From Antennarius striatus (lineage: Eukaryota; Chordata; Actinopteri; Lophiiformes; Antennariidae): 64,000 nucleotides of DNA. The translations under genes and the position numbers were made by a program. The stretch is from contig NC_090797.1 in NCBI RefSeq assembly GCF_040054535.1, positions 10,552,501 through 10,616,500 on the forward strand. Reading direction: 5' to 3'. This document shows positions 28,901 through 41,041 of the stretch, piece after piece. Each line of letters opens with the position of its first letter. Position 1 is the stretch's first letter. Below the pieces are notes generated by a model, which was given only the letters and a program-made list of their open reading frames with translations, did no database searches and was not told the origin of the DNA.

Positions 28901-31900
28901 AGTGACTTGTGCTTTTGTCATTAGAAAGTGTACCTAATTTTAACAGATTAGAAAATGAATAGTGCCTGACAATTTGTCTTTAACTGTGTTTAGCAACCAT
29001 CCAATCAGGAAGGACCGCGGGAAAGAAGACAATTTGGACTTGAGTGGAGTCGTCATGAGCTACACTAAGGTGAGTAGCACAGGGGAAGTGTTTGAATGCA
29101 TATTGGAAAACAGCTTCCTCTTTTCTCTCTCTTTCGCACCGTATCTCCTCTACGTCCTCATCAGATCTAGCTGTCTGCCACCTCATGTTTCCCATCTGAA
29201 AGTGATCAGGTGAGTGAGAGAAATTAGGGTTTTCAGAAGGACTGAAGAATCCTTGATGGGGAGGAGCGGACCAGGATGTAAAATAAAAGATCAGAGAGTC
29301 TACTTAGACGAACTGCATTTCCTGTGGCCAGTGCATTTGAGAGCACGCAGGACGACTCTGCTATTTCACCTCCCAGTTGGAGCAGACTGTATGAATGAAT
29401 GGTTTATTGTGTTACAAACTACAGTACAAAACTTGAGTTGTGTGCCTTCAGCAGACGAAGCATTATTGTTCAATCCTGCATGGAACTTTTTTTTTCTCAA
29501 AAAAAAAAAAACTTTGGAAAAATTGTGAACAGGTGTTACTGCAGTAGTAGCTGGAAACCAAGAATGCTTTCAGAAATAACAAATTAATTTATACGTCTGG
29601 GTTACAAAAAGCAAAATGAGTGATGAATTCCAATCAAATCAGTATAACTACCCTTTGGAACAGCATGCTCCAGGTTTGTGTGCACACAGCCATGTATTTT
29701 GTAGAATCATTGTCAGGCGTGTGGTTCATTGGTTACATCAAACAGGTGCTATTATCAGAAATTTAATATGTAAGTTTAAACAGGCAGGACCTGAAATAAA
29801 CAGCTGTGTAGGAGGCCTACAACTGGGTAACCAATAGCCAAACTCTGTTACCATTGTGAGCTTGTGGAAGACAGGTTCATGTCACAGATCATTAGCAACA
29901 AGATGCAAAGTAATTACGCTGCATCACCGAAATCTGTCCCAGGCAAAGATGTCAAAGCAGACTGAGGTTTCAAGATGATGGGCTGTTGAAGTTCAGTAGA
30001 CTCAGAAATGTCTGACACCGCTCTGGAAATAATGAATCCACCACAGTCCTTCTCCAGTTAGTTTACAGTGAGCTGCTTTGATGTTTGTTCTATGAAATAA
30101 GATGTAATCATACTCGGTTTCACATGGTCTACCAGTCCTTCATGATGGATTCAAAGCTCCCTCTGTGTTTTAACAATACCCCTGTTCATCAACTTGGTTT
30201 ATCTGCATGTTTTTGGCAAGCTGGGCTGTCCCTCTACTCCGAACCGCAGGAGCTGGTGTCCTCAGCTCCGTAATAAAGATAAGTCTTTGATTACTGAGAA
30301 TAAATTCTCAGTTTTAATCTGTAAGAAAAGACAAGGAGTTGAGTACTTGTGAAAAAAATATTCATCTGTATATATTTAATTGTAATTTGAGAGATTTGCC
30401 CTGATGTTTCTTATTGCTCATAAAGATAAATGTATTTATCCCAGCAGGATCTCTATGAACAACATTCAAAGTCAAAATCATTTGTTGTTTTCTGTCCAGA
30501 TTAACACTGAATAAGGTGTTTTTCCTCAACATATTGGTATGTATCAAAGACATTAAGGCCATCAGCATTTATATTGCACTGGTATAGGATGTCTCTGCAC
30601 TTCCCGAGAATACAATTTATAAAGAGAGGATGGGTGTTGGTTCGCTCAGTCTGGCCGCATTTATATTTTCATGTCCCAGTTCTAAACATGGTGAGTGGAT
30701 AAACTCATGCAAACACTGTCTTTGATGTTAGACCTAAAACAGGATAGTACAATAAAAAAATTCAAAGTTTACTATTTCATTAAAAAAAAAAATCAGTATT
30801 GACAGATTTTTTGCATTTGTAATGCTGAGTAGCTGAGCTGGTTTACTTTGTTAAGTTCCCTTTGGAGACGTGCCAAAACGGATATTATACATTCATTACA
30901 CAATATCCCCTGGCATTGCGCTAAGCATGCACGTTACTTCATTGTGCGTCTGTACCACAACTCTTTATGCGCACACCATATACGCCTCCACTGCTGAGCA
31001 GTGTACCACTGTTGCTATGTTCACTGAGGACTCAACAACACACACACAAATGGAGAGGGAGAGCTGTAGGGCTCTCCATGAATATCCAATCATGTGATGA
31101 ATCAGTCTTTCTCTGTCAAACTGTGCAGCTCAGATAGCGATCGCTGCCATGGGACAGGTACGCTACAATTCTGTGAATGTACGTACGTCTTTCAATCATT
31201 GACCTTTTTTTTTTTTTAATGTGGAGCAGAAAGCTGCTAAATGGCCACCTGTCTTTTTCTCACCCCTCCCTCTTCCTCTTCCTTTACTTTTGTCCATCTC
31301 AGAGCCTGAGCTACGATCAGTCTGCAGGCAGATCAGCGGCAGACAGGTGAGTAATGTACTCTGTTGAACTTCACTTTATAATAACGGCGATAACTCCTGA
31401 GGATTTTACTGATTTCTTTGTACGAACTTTAGCTTTGGGGTTTGTATTTTTATGAATGCTTTGTATACATGTGCACTGTGTGTTGTAGCACGTGTCTACT
31501 ACCAGTGCTGTTGGAGGAGGAAGAGAGTGTCCCAGACAGTGTAGCTGAAGCCCCAGCTGTAGCCACCAGCATGGAAGGTAAAAGCAAACAGACTCAAATC
31601 GTTGTGCATGAAAGAGAGACAAAGAGAACATGATATTTTCAGTATGTTTGTTCACGCCTTCTCATAACTGTTTGGAAATTTGTCCACCCACACTCCCAAC
31701 TCTTCCTTCCAGGCATGGAACAGCTCACCGGCAGCAGTGCAACCACCAACTCTCCATCACAGCCGTCTGTTGCTCATGGTAGCCAATTACAGAACAGTGT
31801 GGGCAGCGTGACCTCTGACTCCAGCCATTCGGAGGATAATGCAGCCAACAAGGACTCGTTCCCCCTTAGTGGCAAAAATAAGAAGGAACTGGTAAGACCT

Positions 31901-34900
31901 GCTCTGCTCCAACATTCTTAAGTGAATGTTGGATCAGTATTACCCACATAATAATAGTGGTTGTGGTTGACTACTATTTCAGTTTTAGCTTTTGTGTAGG
32001 TGAGGGTCATTGTATTAAAGGTTTCACCATTTTCATATAAGGTGGATCTCAAATTTCCCTAGTTTTTATTGAGTTATTTTTACATTTATAGTTTTTGTTT
32101 GATGTAAAACATGATTATGATGGAGGTTGCAGCAGTTATTATGTATTACAAGCAAAACGGGGAAATACAATTTATAAGCTGTTGTAATAAAGATAAATGT
32201 GAAAGTTGCTTTTGTTGCCATTTAAACATTTTCATAACGCACCCTTTTTATTTTTCATTTTTTCAATTTTTAAGTTTTAGTTTGTGATAAGATTGTGACA
32301 TGGTAATCTTCATTAAGCATGAAACGCTGTTTTTACAGCTTTGCACATGTGCTTTTGTGTATGAAACAGAAGGAGGGGTAGTAGGAGTGTCTCGCTTCAT
32401 ATTACCTCCAAATATTTTGGAAACAAGAACTTAATTACTTTTAATCTGCACATTTAACTGTTATGTGAAGACGGCTAAAGAGAGAGGAGAGTATGGTGGG
32501 AAGGGAATAATATGGATGCTGAGGACACTGTGACCATGGATGGATCTGTGTTCCCAGGAGGGGGGAGAGAGGGTGAGTGATGTTTGTCCAAATCTTGCAG
32601 GAGTTATCAAGCAGTATGGAGGCTCCTGAGGAGCAGAAGGTTCAAGAGGAGAAAAATGAGAGCAGTACGGCCTCTGATAAAGAAGGTAAATATAATATAT
32701 TACACACACACTGTTACATATGAGATAAGAGTAAAGAACATATCTTTTAACACCATCAGTTCATTTTTAAGTGACTATTACTTCACCGCATCAGATGTTT
32801 GTCATGTATTTACCATTGTCCTTCCAGCTGAGGCATCACTGATCTCTAACACTGGTGACAACAACAGTAACAGGTAAGACAGCAAGTGATCGCGGCAGCA
32901 CGGCTCCACGCTTCATCATCCGTTAATAAGCTGTTCAGCATTTTAATGGCTGTCTCTTTATCTGCAGCCCGTCTCCTAGTGACAAAGAGGTTGAGGTAAG
33001 ATTTGGACTTAGAATTCTGTAATTAAGAATGCTGATGTGTTAAAGGACATTTAAAAAAAAATTAACAGGACACTTGGGAACAGAGTGTTATCTAGCAGAT
33101 TTTCTAAATCTACATCTGACTCTGCACCTGGTTTTCAGACTGTTAAGTTTCTTTCCACATTTAGTGGTTGAATAATTATTCCCATTAAAGGTTAATGTGT
33201 TTAAGTGGTGCTGTGTGTATAGACTATCATGAAAGACTAGTGTGATGTCATACAGCGCCTGTAATTTCTTGATAAATAGATAACTAAGTCTCACTCCCAC
33301 TGAGAATGATCCTTCTCACTTACTGTACATTTGAAGGGAGTTTTCAGAAATGGCAATCTAACGTCATGCACTGAAAAACTTTTCAACAGACAGTATTTTG
33401 AAATGTGAAAATTTTTACAGGACAGTGTAGAAATCTATCTGATGTAACTTATCCAACAGCACAACAATACTCTCTTTGGCTGACGGAAAATCTTGCACCA
33501 CTCAAACAAGGAAATGTCTGCCCTGTCTATAAAATATATTTTCACATCCAATATTTGTCGAACAAAGTGTCAGAATTAAATGTTTTGGTTTCATGTTCGC
33601 AGGCAGAGTTTCAGCGTCTGGCATTGGGCTTCAAATGTGACATGTTCACTCTGGAGAAGAGGCTCCGGCTGGAAGAGAGGTCACGTGACCTGGCCGAGGA
33701 AAACGTCCGTAGGGAGGTGTCCAGCTGTCAGGGTTTACTACAGGTCAGTCTGCACATGTGTGGAGCGTCACAGCTCTGTGTGGACCACATGATCCTCCAA
33801 ACGTTATTTGTCCAATGTGGTGAGATTCATGTTTGAATAAGTTTTGTTCAACCACAGAGCAGATTATCAAGATAATGATAATAATGACTTTTCCTTAAAT
33901 CTAAGCCAATCTGTATAGTCCGTATGAGATGAGACCTGCTTTCACTTTGGTCTCCTTTTCCTCATCCATTCTTTCTTGTTCTTCTTCTCTCCAAGGCTTT
34001 GATTCCTCTGTGTGAGGATGACAATCAGTCTATGGAAATCATCCAGAGGCTCCAGAAGAACCTGGATATTCTCATACAGTCCATGATGAGGGTGTCCAGT
34101 CGCTCTGAGATGTTGGGAGCTATTCACCAGGTAGCCTGATGTTGTTAGCATGATTCCGCCAATTTGTGGTGTGGTATAAGACGTTCATACCTGCGCTGTG
34201 AAGACAGATCTGTGTTTCTACTAATGGACCTGTTTGTGGCTTCAGGAGAACCGTATTGGTAAGGCGGTGGAGGTGATGATCCAGCATGTGGAGAACCTGA
34301 GGAGGATGTACACTAAGGAGCATGCGGAGCTGCTGGAGCTGAGGGAGACGCTCATGCAGAACGAGAGGTCATTTGGGTCACAAACAGAGAGAGGTAGGGT
34401 GTGTAGGTGCATGTCTGACTTGCTAAATGACTAATTCATTTGCACACTAATTGTACCAGTTAGCTTTTTTTGTTCATGCAGTCAGTATTATTTATTACAT
34501 AGTGGCTGTGGTAATATTTGCTGACACTTTATTAACTTAACAAATTGATGGATTTTTAAATGCAGGTTTAATTTTTTTTCTTCCACTTCTGAAAATGCTT
34601 CCATACATACCCAACATCAAACCCATTGTGTACATGTACTGAATAGGTGTGTATAAAACATGAACGACACAAAGCAAATGCAAGTTGTCTAAACCTCTCC
34701 TCTTTCCAGATGACTTCCGTGGCAAGAAGCAGCCAGCATCACAGTACTACAAGGTCAGCTGTCCCTGGATCAGTCTGCTCCACTCGGGGTTGGCTTCATG
34801 TGGGTCAAATTCATGAGAACCAAGAACTAATTTTTTTCATCTGTCACACTTTAGTCTTCAGCCCGACGGGTCAGCATAGCAGCAATCCCTCGCTCTGGTG

Positions 34901-37900
34901 GAGGCAACACGCTCTTTGACCTGGTGAGGACAGCAAGGTTGTTCTGGGCTCAAGAAGAGGGACTTTTACTGCTAATACAGTACATATTTCCTGTTTAGAT
35001 AGCTATATTTACCTTATTTAAATGAGTCACATTGCTATTGACATTTTGTAATTACACATAGGTTTGATGCAATATACATGAGTGTGCCAATGCAATGAAA
35101 TTTTCAGATAATGACAAATCAAATAATAAATAAATTAGTTCATTACCATAGAGAACTTAAATGTGTGTAAAATGAAGGTTTTATAACTGTTAATGCTGTA
35201 ATGGAGTTAGTCTATCCAGACATGCTGAGGCTTTTTACAGAGTTTAATGGTCCAGGTTTAAATGTGTGCTTTTCTACTTCAGGTGTACTTTCTCTCCTCC
35301 AGAGGCTCAGTGTATTTTCATTTTCATTACTTTTGCTCGCATTGATTTTTTTTTTTTCCCATCACAGGCCAAAACACAAGAAGGCTCAGAGACAGAAATG
35401 GAGAGACTGACCAGACGGTCTCCATGGTAGGTATTTGTGTTTTAAATGTGTGTTGGTTAACAAGGACATGCCTGAACCTGTAGAGTGTCCTGAAGCTGTT
35501 GAACTTATTCTACACAGCAGCATTGTCTTTGATGTTTGGGAAGCTCTTGGCCAAAGAAGCTTAGTGTATCATGACATCAGGGTTGTTGTTATTCCCCTAT
35601 GTGATAATGATGGTTTCCAGGAATATGGCAGGAAAGAGCATGGCACGCCCCCCTCTAAAGCGCTATGTTAGCTCTGCGGCCTGGGTTGACACTGAAGATC
35701 CCTCAATCATGATGAAGGGGTAAGATGTGTCCAGGAGTCTGCCACTCTGTGTTGGATCTAGATGTGTAAAGATGGCTGCCCCTTGTGAGACATCATCACT
35801 TGTCCGTCCTGCGGTGCAGTCGGGTTTACATTCCTCCAAATCAGTGGAGCGAGTATATTATGCAAACAATTTCAAAAAGCCAATTTTACATCATAATTGG
35901 CAAGCAACTAGTAAAAATGCATGATTGCTTTTTTTTTTTTTTTTTTTTTGCCCTAGGTGTCAGGTGAATTACACAAGGTAGAATATTATTGTAGCACTAA
36001 TTTGAAGGTTTCAAGTGCAATGAGGTAAGAAATCTGAAACTGTTACTGCAACAAACAGATCTGTGGGAACAGCAGCCAGCTTTAATGCATCTGGTCCCCC
36101 CTTGCATGAAGAAGTGTTTGGTACCATTTTCTTAGAGAAGCATGTCTAAAGAAAGAATCCGGACTTTTTTGTTGTTGTTTTTTTATTGTCCTCATTATGT
36201 TCAAATATCAACAGAAAAATTAAGCCAGTATTGAATTGCAGAAGATATGAAGAACTTTTTACACTGTCCGCACCTGAGAGAATGTGAAATTATTTTGTGT
36301 TTTTTCTGTTCTGATGGAGCAGGTAATCAGTGGGCATGCATTGTTATGTAGCAGATGTTTCAAATAAGACCACCAAATATCTGTGGAAAATATCAGTCTG
36401 ATGAATGTGATCCGTCAGTACTTCTTGGCTGTATATGCATGGAATGTGTATGAGCTTATATGCACAAAGAGAACATAGTGGTTGTGCAGCCATGCTTGTA
36501 TTTGAATGTGCAACTGAACAGTGTGTTTGTGAATGCCTGACCCACGCATGCAGGATGTTCTGCGACAACAATGACTGCAACTCAGAGGACAAGCAGGTGG
36601 AGGAAACAGTGGTGCAGAGGAGGAGGTCCAGTCTCAGTGAGCTGGGAAACAAAATCACCTCCCTCATTCTGCCCCTCAAGACGTTAGTCCAACAGAAAAC
36701 CCGCCGATTATCAGCACGTCTTTCTAACAGCAAGGCTCAGAAGCTGGCAACACCGTGGAAGAGTTCATCATTTAGTTGAAATGAGGTTCCACTAGTTGCA
36801 AACTGTGTTCTGGTGACACCGGTTATTAATTTGTCAACTGCTCTCTGTAGACAGTGACCTTTGGCTTTAAAGTCACTCATACCGCCCCTTTAACGTCTTA
36901 CATCTTAGCTCTGTTATTGTTGGGCCCGATGGAGACAACATAGCATTTTTGATAAATTAAACTCCAGACTGTGTTAATATTTTTAGGATTTATTAGTGAG
37001 CATTAAATCACTCTCACTAATTATGAGTTGATATATTTTTTAAATGCTCCACTCAGAAATTTGAACATGTGGAACCCCCTAAATGATGAAGCTCTTTCAT
37101 TAAATTGGTTCGTGCTAAAAACCGTCGTCTCTCCTCCAGGGGCTCAGAGGCTTTTAATCCCTGCAGTGTTTTACTTGGAACCGTCTCCAGAATCATTTCC
37201 TTCTGCTGTCAACTTGATCAATGTGATAACTGATCAATGCTTTGTTTCATCTATGAAACACAAAGCATTGATCAGATATTATTGCTTTGTGTTTCGTGCA
37301 TGAATTAATAATGCCCTGATTTTGCATTGTGCGGCTCATAATATGCCTTTTGTTCAATAGAAATGTACTGCTCTGTCTTCCATCACTAACATGTCAGCCA
37401 ACAGAATAATTCCATATGCAAATTACTGCAGACTATTCTAGATTGTTGTGGGGTGTCTACTTAGCACTTGCAAGCAGATGATGTGTTAATTTGAGCTGTC
37501 CTTGTCTCTTTTCCTCCTGCCACATTGCTTAGGAGTCAGGATGAGCTGTTTGTGATGCTGTAAGTGTTTAGGGAGGAACACATTTTTTGATTCTACAACT
37601 GTCCAGAAAAGAAAAAAAAACATCAGCGTTGCATGCAAGATTCTTGTATTTGTCATGTGGGAGTGCAAATCAAACGCCACTTAATGCCATGCAGTGACTC
37701 TCGTGATGACTGGAGTGATTTCAAGCAGCACCACTACTGCTGACAGACTCCACTTCTAGCTCGTCTGCTTATTTTGCTCATTCAGTCAAATCCACCGTAC
37801 CATCCACTACTAACATCTGCTCACAGCTGAAGAGCATGTCAATGGTTTTCTATGTTGATACAGTGAGTAGAATGGGCTTTGTTGAAGTCACCTTTAGATT

Positions 37901-38671
37901 GCTGCAGCCCATTCTCCACTAACTGTCCATTGCATTACTTACCAAAAACGATGCACAAATATTTATATTTGTATTTATAGTCACAAATGACCACCCTTTG
38001 TCATTTTTGGTAACTTTTGCATCATCTGGCTTCACTTGGGATCTTTATTTTTGTTTTGTTTCCCTTTTTACATCCACACCTTGGTGACTTTTTCTGGTTT
38101 GATTGCCTTCCTCCAGTCCGAGCTCTTCCTCCAGCCTTACATCTCCTGACCCAGGAATAGCCCCGACTCTGTCCCACAACGCGACCTCTTCACGAGCAGC
38201 TGCAGCAGTCGCCAGAGGCGGCAGGGGGCTCTGGCTCTGGTTGGCGATGGTGGTGGTGCTAGCAGGTACATCTAGTTTACCAACTTACTGACAAAAATAA
38301 AGCCAGGATATATACTGGCTAACACCTATACATGTGTACATTTTATAATTGAAGAGAATTTCCAAGTCTGTTGCTTGCGGAGCATGGGTTTACTGGTTAA
38401 AGATTGGTGTACCCGCTGTGAACAAGTCCATAGATTTAAGTACACCACAGTCCATATTTAGTGTCTTCCAATCACAAGAACTGAAGACATTTTCTCACTT
38501 CCGGTACATATCCATGGTTTTCTTCCAGGTCTCTTAGCACTGCTGGCCAGCCTGGTGATGCAGCCAGTAGTAGATGCGGCCCCTGTGGGGACAGGGGACT
38601 CCTGGATGACCATCCAGCAGCTGCTGTGGCCCTATTCAGGGCTCCGGCACAATGGACAACCCCCCATCTAG
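12223..38671 (+). CDS. irag2: Inositol 1,4,5-trisphosphate receptor-associated 2 (lymphoid-restricted membrane protein), KASH-like
   Basis: Multi-exon gene of the IRAG/LRMP family. ATG at 12223 follows the acceptor at 12167 and has A at -3 and G at +4. Coding exons: 12223-12904, 13477-13587, 14210-14390, 15369-15427, 15555-15630, 15907-16065, 16158-16275, 16529-16579, 16705-16782, 16990-17046, 17189-17248, 17704-17768, 17963-18056, 18866-19012, 19918-20019, 20640-20791, 21918-22029, 23466-23715, 24990-25042, 27131-27224, 27772-27934, 28994-29069, 31134-31157, 31303-31346, 31489-31577, 31713-31891, 32601-32685, 32828-32873, 32968-32995, 33603-33743, 33996-34130, 34246-34393, 34710-34753, 34855-34923, 35368-35426, 35621-35719, 37533-37559, 38117-38265, 38529-38671. 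They sum to 4449 bases with phase kept throughout (1482 aa). Seen: Ser/Thr-rich N-terminus with LVVKRLSMGDG near 220; degenerate EF-hand-like region about 230-325; coiled coils about 345-565; acidic low-complexity linker; MRVI1/IRAG homology about 1146-1377 with KRYVSSAAWVD; one membrane helix 1424-1446; 36-residue tail ending WPYSGLRHNGQPPI. Family knowledge: the protein is tail-anchored in ER and outer nuclear envelope, binds IP3 receptors, and is the zebrafish futile cycle gene needed for pronuclear attachment. Synteny with dnai7 and etfrf1 supports irag2 over irag1. Exon 31134-31157 is the least certain. Confidence 0.92.
13299..13343. repeat. 45-base near-perfect palindrome in irag2 intron 1
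   Basis: Two 22-base arms, 13299-13320 and 13322-13343, are exact reverse complements around a single spacer base. An older, partly matching arm lies just upstream at about 13278-13298. Transcribed, it would form a tight hairpin. It may be a miniature inverted-repeat fragment or a replication-made hairpin. Confidence 0.9.
22277..22560 (+). repeat. tRNA-derived SINE in an irag2 intron
   Basis: tRNA-like head with A-box TAGCTCAGTCC and B-box GGTTCAAGACC, then a body with GCGCCCTTGAGCAAAGC. It matches the element at 49101-49340 over most of its length, so both belong to one dispersed family. Confidence 0.8.
22922..22953. repeat. (CA)n microsatellite
   Basis: Short CA run within an irag2 intron. 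Confidence 0.9.
28035..28290 (+). repeat. 3' part of the tRNA-derived repeat seen at 6714
   Basis: Carries the later part of the same fish repeat: GGGTTCTCTGGCTTTCCTCC, then GTGTGAGTG, TGTGGCCCTGCAATG, a CTGTAACCCTCAAGGCGGG stretch and GAAAATGGATGAATG at its end. The tRNA-like head is missing or degraded. It lies in an irag2 intron. Confidence 0.65.
36554..36779 (+). CDS. irag2: Alternative last exon of irag2 giving a soluble C-terminus
   Basis: After an AG at 36552-36553 the frame entered in phase 2 from exon 35621-35719 stays open for 226 bases and stops at 36777-36779. It encodes a basic, Ser-rich tail with VVQRRRSSLSELG and SARLSNSKAQK and no membrane helix. RRRSSLS is a consensus site for cAMP/cGMP-dependent kinase. 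No donor in this exon restores frame to the downstream exons, so inclusion would end the protein at 1451 aa without the KASH-like anchor. An ATTAAA lies near 36956. Coding status is inferred from phase and length; the pyrimidine tract is weak. Confidence 0.55.
37230..37275. repeat. Inverted repeat, 21/23-base arms
   Basis: Left arm CTGATCAATGCTTTG... at 37230-37250 and right arm at 37253-37275 are reverse complements except for a two-base insertion. The loop is only two bases. It lies in the last part of irag2, within the intron of the anchored form or the 3' UTR of the soluble form. Confidence 0.85.
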
Positions 38672-39518
38672 GGCCTTTGACCAGGGTGGATGGTGGTACT
38701 GTCCATCAGCCCTTCGCACAAATGATCTGTGCACTGGTGTGGTTTTGAAGGAAAGAACAGTGTACCACATCTGAGGCTGTTGAAATGCTTTACTGGTGCC
38801 TGAAGACTCTGATTGGCCAGGCCTCAGGGGATAGTTAACCCTCTGATTTTAAGCATCACATCATGTTTGCTAATTTACTTAGTTTGTGTTTTCAAGAGAA
38901 TTTTCCATTACTAGAGGATCACGATGGACTTCTTGACACCCGTAACATGTTACACAATTTTCCTATCATTGCTGCTGGCAACTGACCAAGAAACCAGTGT
39001 AATCTGAGAAGCTGGCTTGAGTCATCAGTGCTGCCAACGTGAACCGATCATACAAGGAACTTCATCAGAATGGTAGCACTGATCCGCCAAGTCGTGCATC
39101 GTTGGGCCAGTTTTCATCGACAGACATCGAGACCATGGGGTCCAAATGTGCCACATAACTTTTTAAACATGTTTCATGCACTTAAATAAACTGAGGAAAC
39201 CAGCCTCTGTGCATGGGCTGTAGAGGATATTTTTCAATTTTTAACTTATAACACTTGTAATAAATCATTCATTATAAATGTTTTTAAAATATTGAGATAT
39301 ATTTATGAGTTAGTTTCTTGTGGGAAGCTGTTTATTTTTCAAGTAATAATCCTTTTGTTCCAGTCTTGATACCAAATGTTTGGGGGGTTTTTTTTTCCAA
39401 AGCTCTTGTGGATGTCACCATTTTCAACTTCTTACACTTTTGTATGTCCCAAAGAAGAAGCTTGAAACTTTGCACAAATAAAGTAGCCAATTCTATGATA
39501 GCAGACATCTTTTCTTAT
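38672..39518 (+). other. irag2 3' UTR and flank
   Basis: No coding signal after the TAG at 38669-38671. An AATAAA at 39185-39190 is the first canonical poly(A) signal downstream and is a reasonable end of the irag2 transcript, giving a 3' UTR of about 520 bases. The stretch 38940-39130 may be old transposon sequence, but I cannot name a family. Confidence 0.45.
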
Positions 39519-40834
39519 GTTCATAATAATAGCAGTGCGTTTAAAAAGGTGGGTAAACCTCAATTCTTCAAATAATTTTTATTTTAATGCACACAAATGC
39601 GTTGGGGATACTTCATTCTATTCCAAAGCAAGAGAAGTGGAGAAAGTCATTGAATTTGATCATACATTAGAGTCAAGAAATGTAATGTTAAAAAAAATAG
39701 TGGCATTTTTATTTACAAACCTGAAAATCTAGTGTATAAACTACGTAAATGCTTGAAGATTCATTGTTCCTTGGAAATATAAACTAATATTTAGTTGTGT
39801 AACCATGATTTCTGGTAACCGCGTAACATCTGTGTTGCATGGATTTGACCAAATTCTGGCACCAGACAACAGGTGTTGCAGCCCAGGACAGTTGTACTAT
39901 GTACCACAATTCCTCTGCATTTCTTGGTTTTGCCGCATGAACAGCCCCATGTCAGCCCACAAGTGTTCTATGGGTTCAGTTCCAGGGATTTGTTTGGCCA
40001 TTTAATCACTTGAATTTTGTCTGCACTATGATTTTGCTCACACCCTGTGTTTGGAGTCACTATCAAGGGCATCTCCTCTTCAGCATACAACATGACTTCT
40101 TCCAGTCGTTTACTCAGACTGATCCATGATCACTGGTATGCGATAAATAGGACCAACACTAGAGGAGAAACATCCCCATATGATGCTAGTACCATCATGC
40201 GTCACCGTTTTCACTTTGTGCTGTGGCTTAAATTCAGTGTTTGGGGGTCGTTTGACAAATTGTGGACCTTAGCCCTAAAAACATCAATGTGACTCATCAG
40301 TCCAAAAAATATTGTTCCATTTCTGTTCAGGCCAGCCAGTGTGTTCCTTGGCAAACTGCTTCAGCACGTCTTTTTTTGACATGGGGACTTTGCGGGGGCT
40401 TCTTGCTCGTAGCTTGGTTTCCCATAGACATCCTCTGATTATTACAGTACTCCGAGATGACCTTAGATGTTCTCTAATCCTCCTGGAGCTGATCGTTGAC
40501 TGAGCCTTAACCATTTTGGTCATACTCTGATCTGTTTGAATAGGCATTTTGTCTTTTTCTTCCTAGCCTTTCTAGATTAAGCTGCCATTTTAAAGCGTCT
40601 GATATCATTTTAAATGAACCGTCTATCATTTTTTGCTTTTAAATTCTCAAAGGACACTCTTCTTCTGAACAATGCCTAGAATAACCCATTTTACTCTAAT
40701 TTTCAAGGACAAATGCACAGCCGGCATATACAGGATCAGTTGCCTTGATCCTTAAATAAGGGCCACCTGTTAACACCTTTTTTTTCTACATAATGACCTC
40801 ACCAATTGAACTCAGCACTGCTATTTTCTTGAAC
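39519..40834 (-). mobile_element. Decayed Tc1/mariner-like transposon
   Basis: Terminal inverted repeats are visible: GTTCATAATAATAGCAGTGC at the left end and the reverse complement of GTTCAAGAAAATAGCAGTGC at the right. On the minus strand a transposase fragment (about 40547-40270) contains SSRRIREHL and the DNA-binding/linker part, then KWNNIFWTDESH, the usual surrounding of the first catalytic Asp. Beyond it the frame breaks with several stops, so no transposase can be made. It lies between the 3' ends of irag2 and dnai7. Confidence 0.8.
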
Positions 40835-41041
40835 ACACCCTTTTTGGTTAGTGACTTGGTTTCACAGAATCCGTAGCATGCACATCATTCCTGTTGGGTC
40901 TATTGGATTTCTATACCTTTACTAAACCTTCTGGAAGCTTACTTGCAGTGTAGAAGTTTAAATTCTAACAGCAGTGATTTATCTTGCTAGTGATGTGGGA
41001 CTGCTATTTTTTTTGAAATATGAAAAGATCTTTGGGTAGTT

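Noticed and set aside
38940-39130. Possible further transposon fragment in the irag2 3' UTR
   Set aside because: No inverted ends and no transposase motif that I could read; not supportable as a feature.
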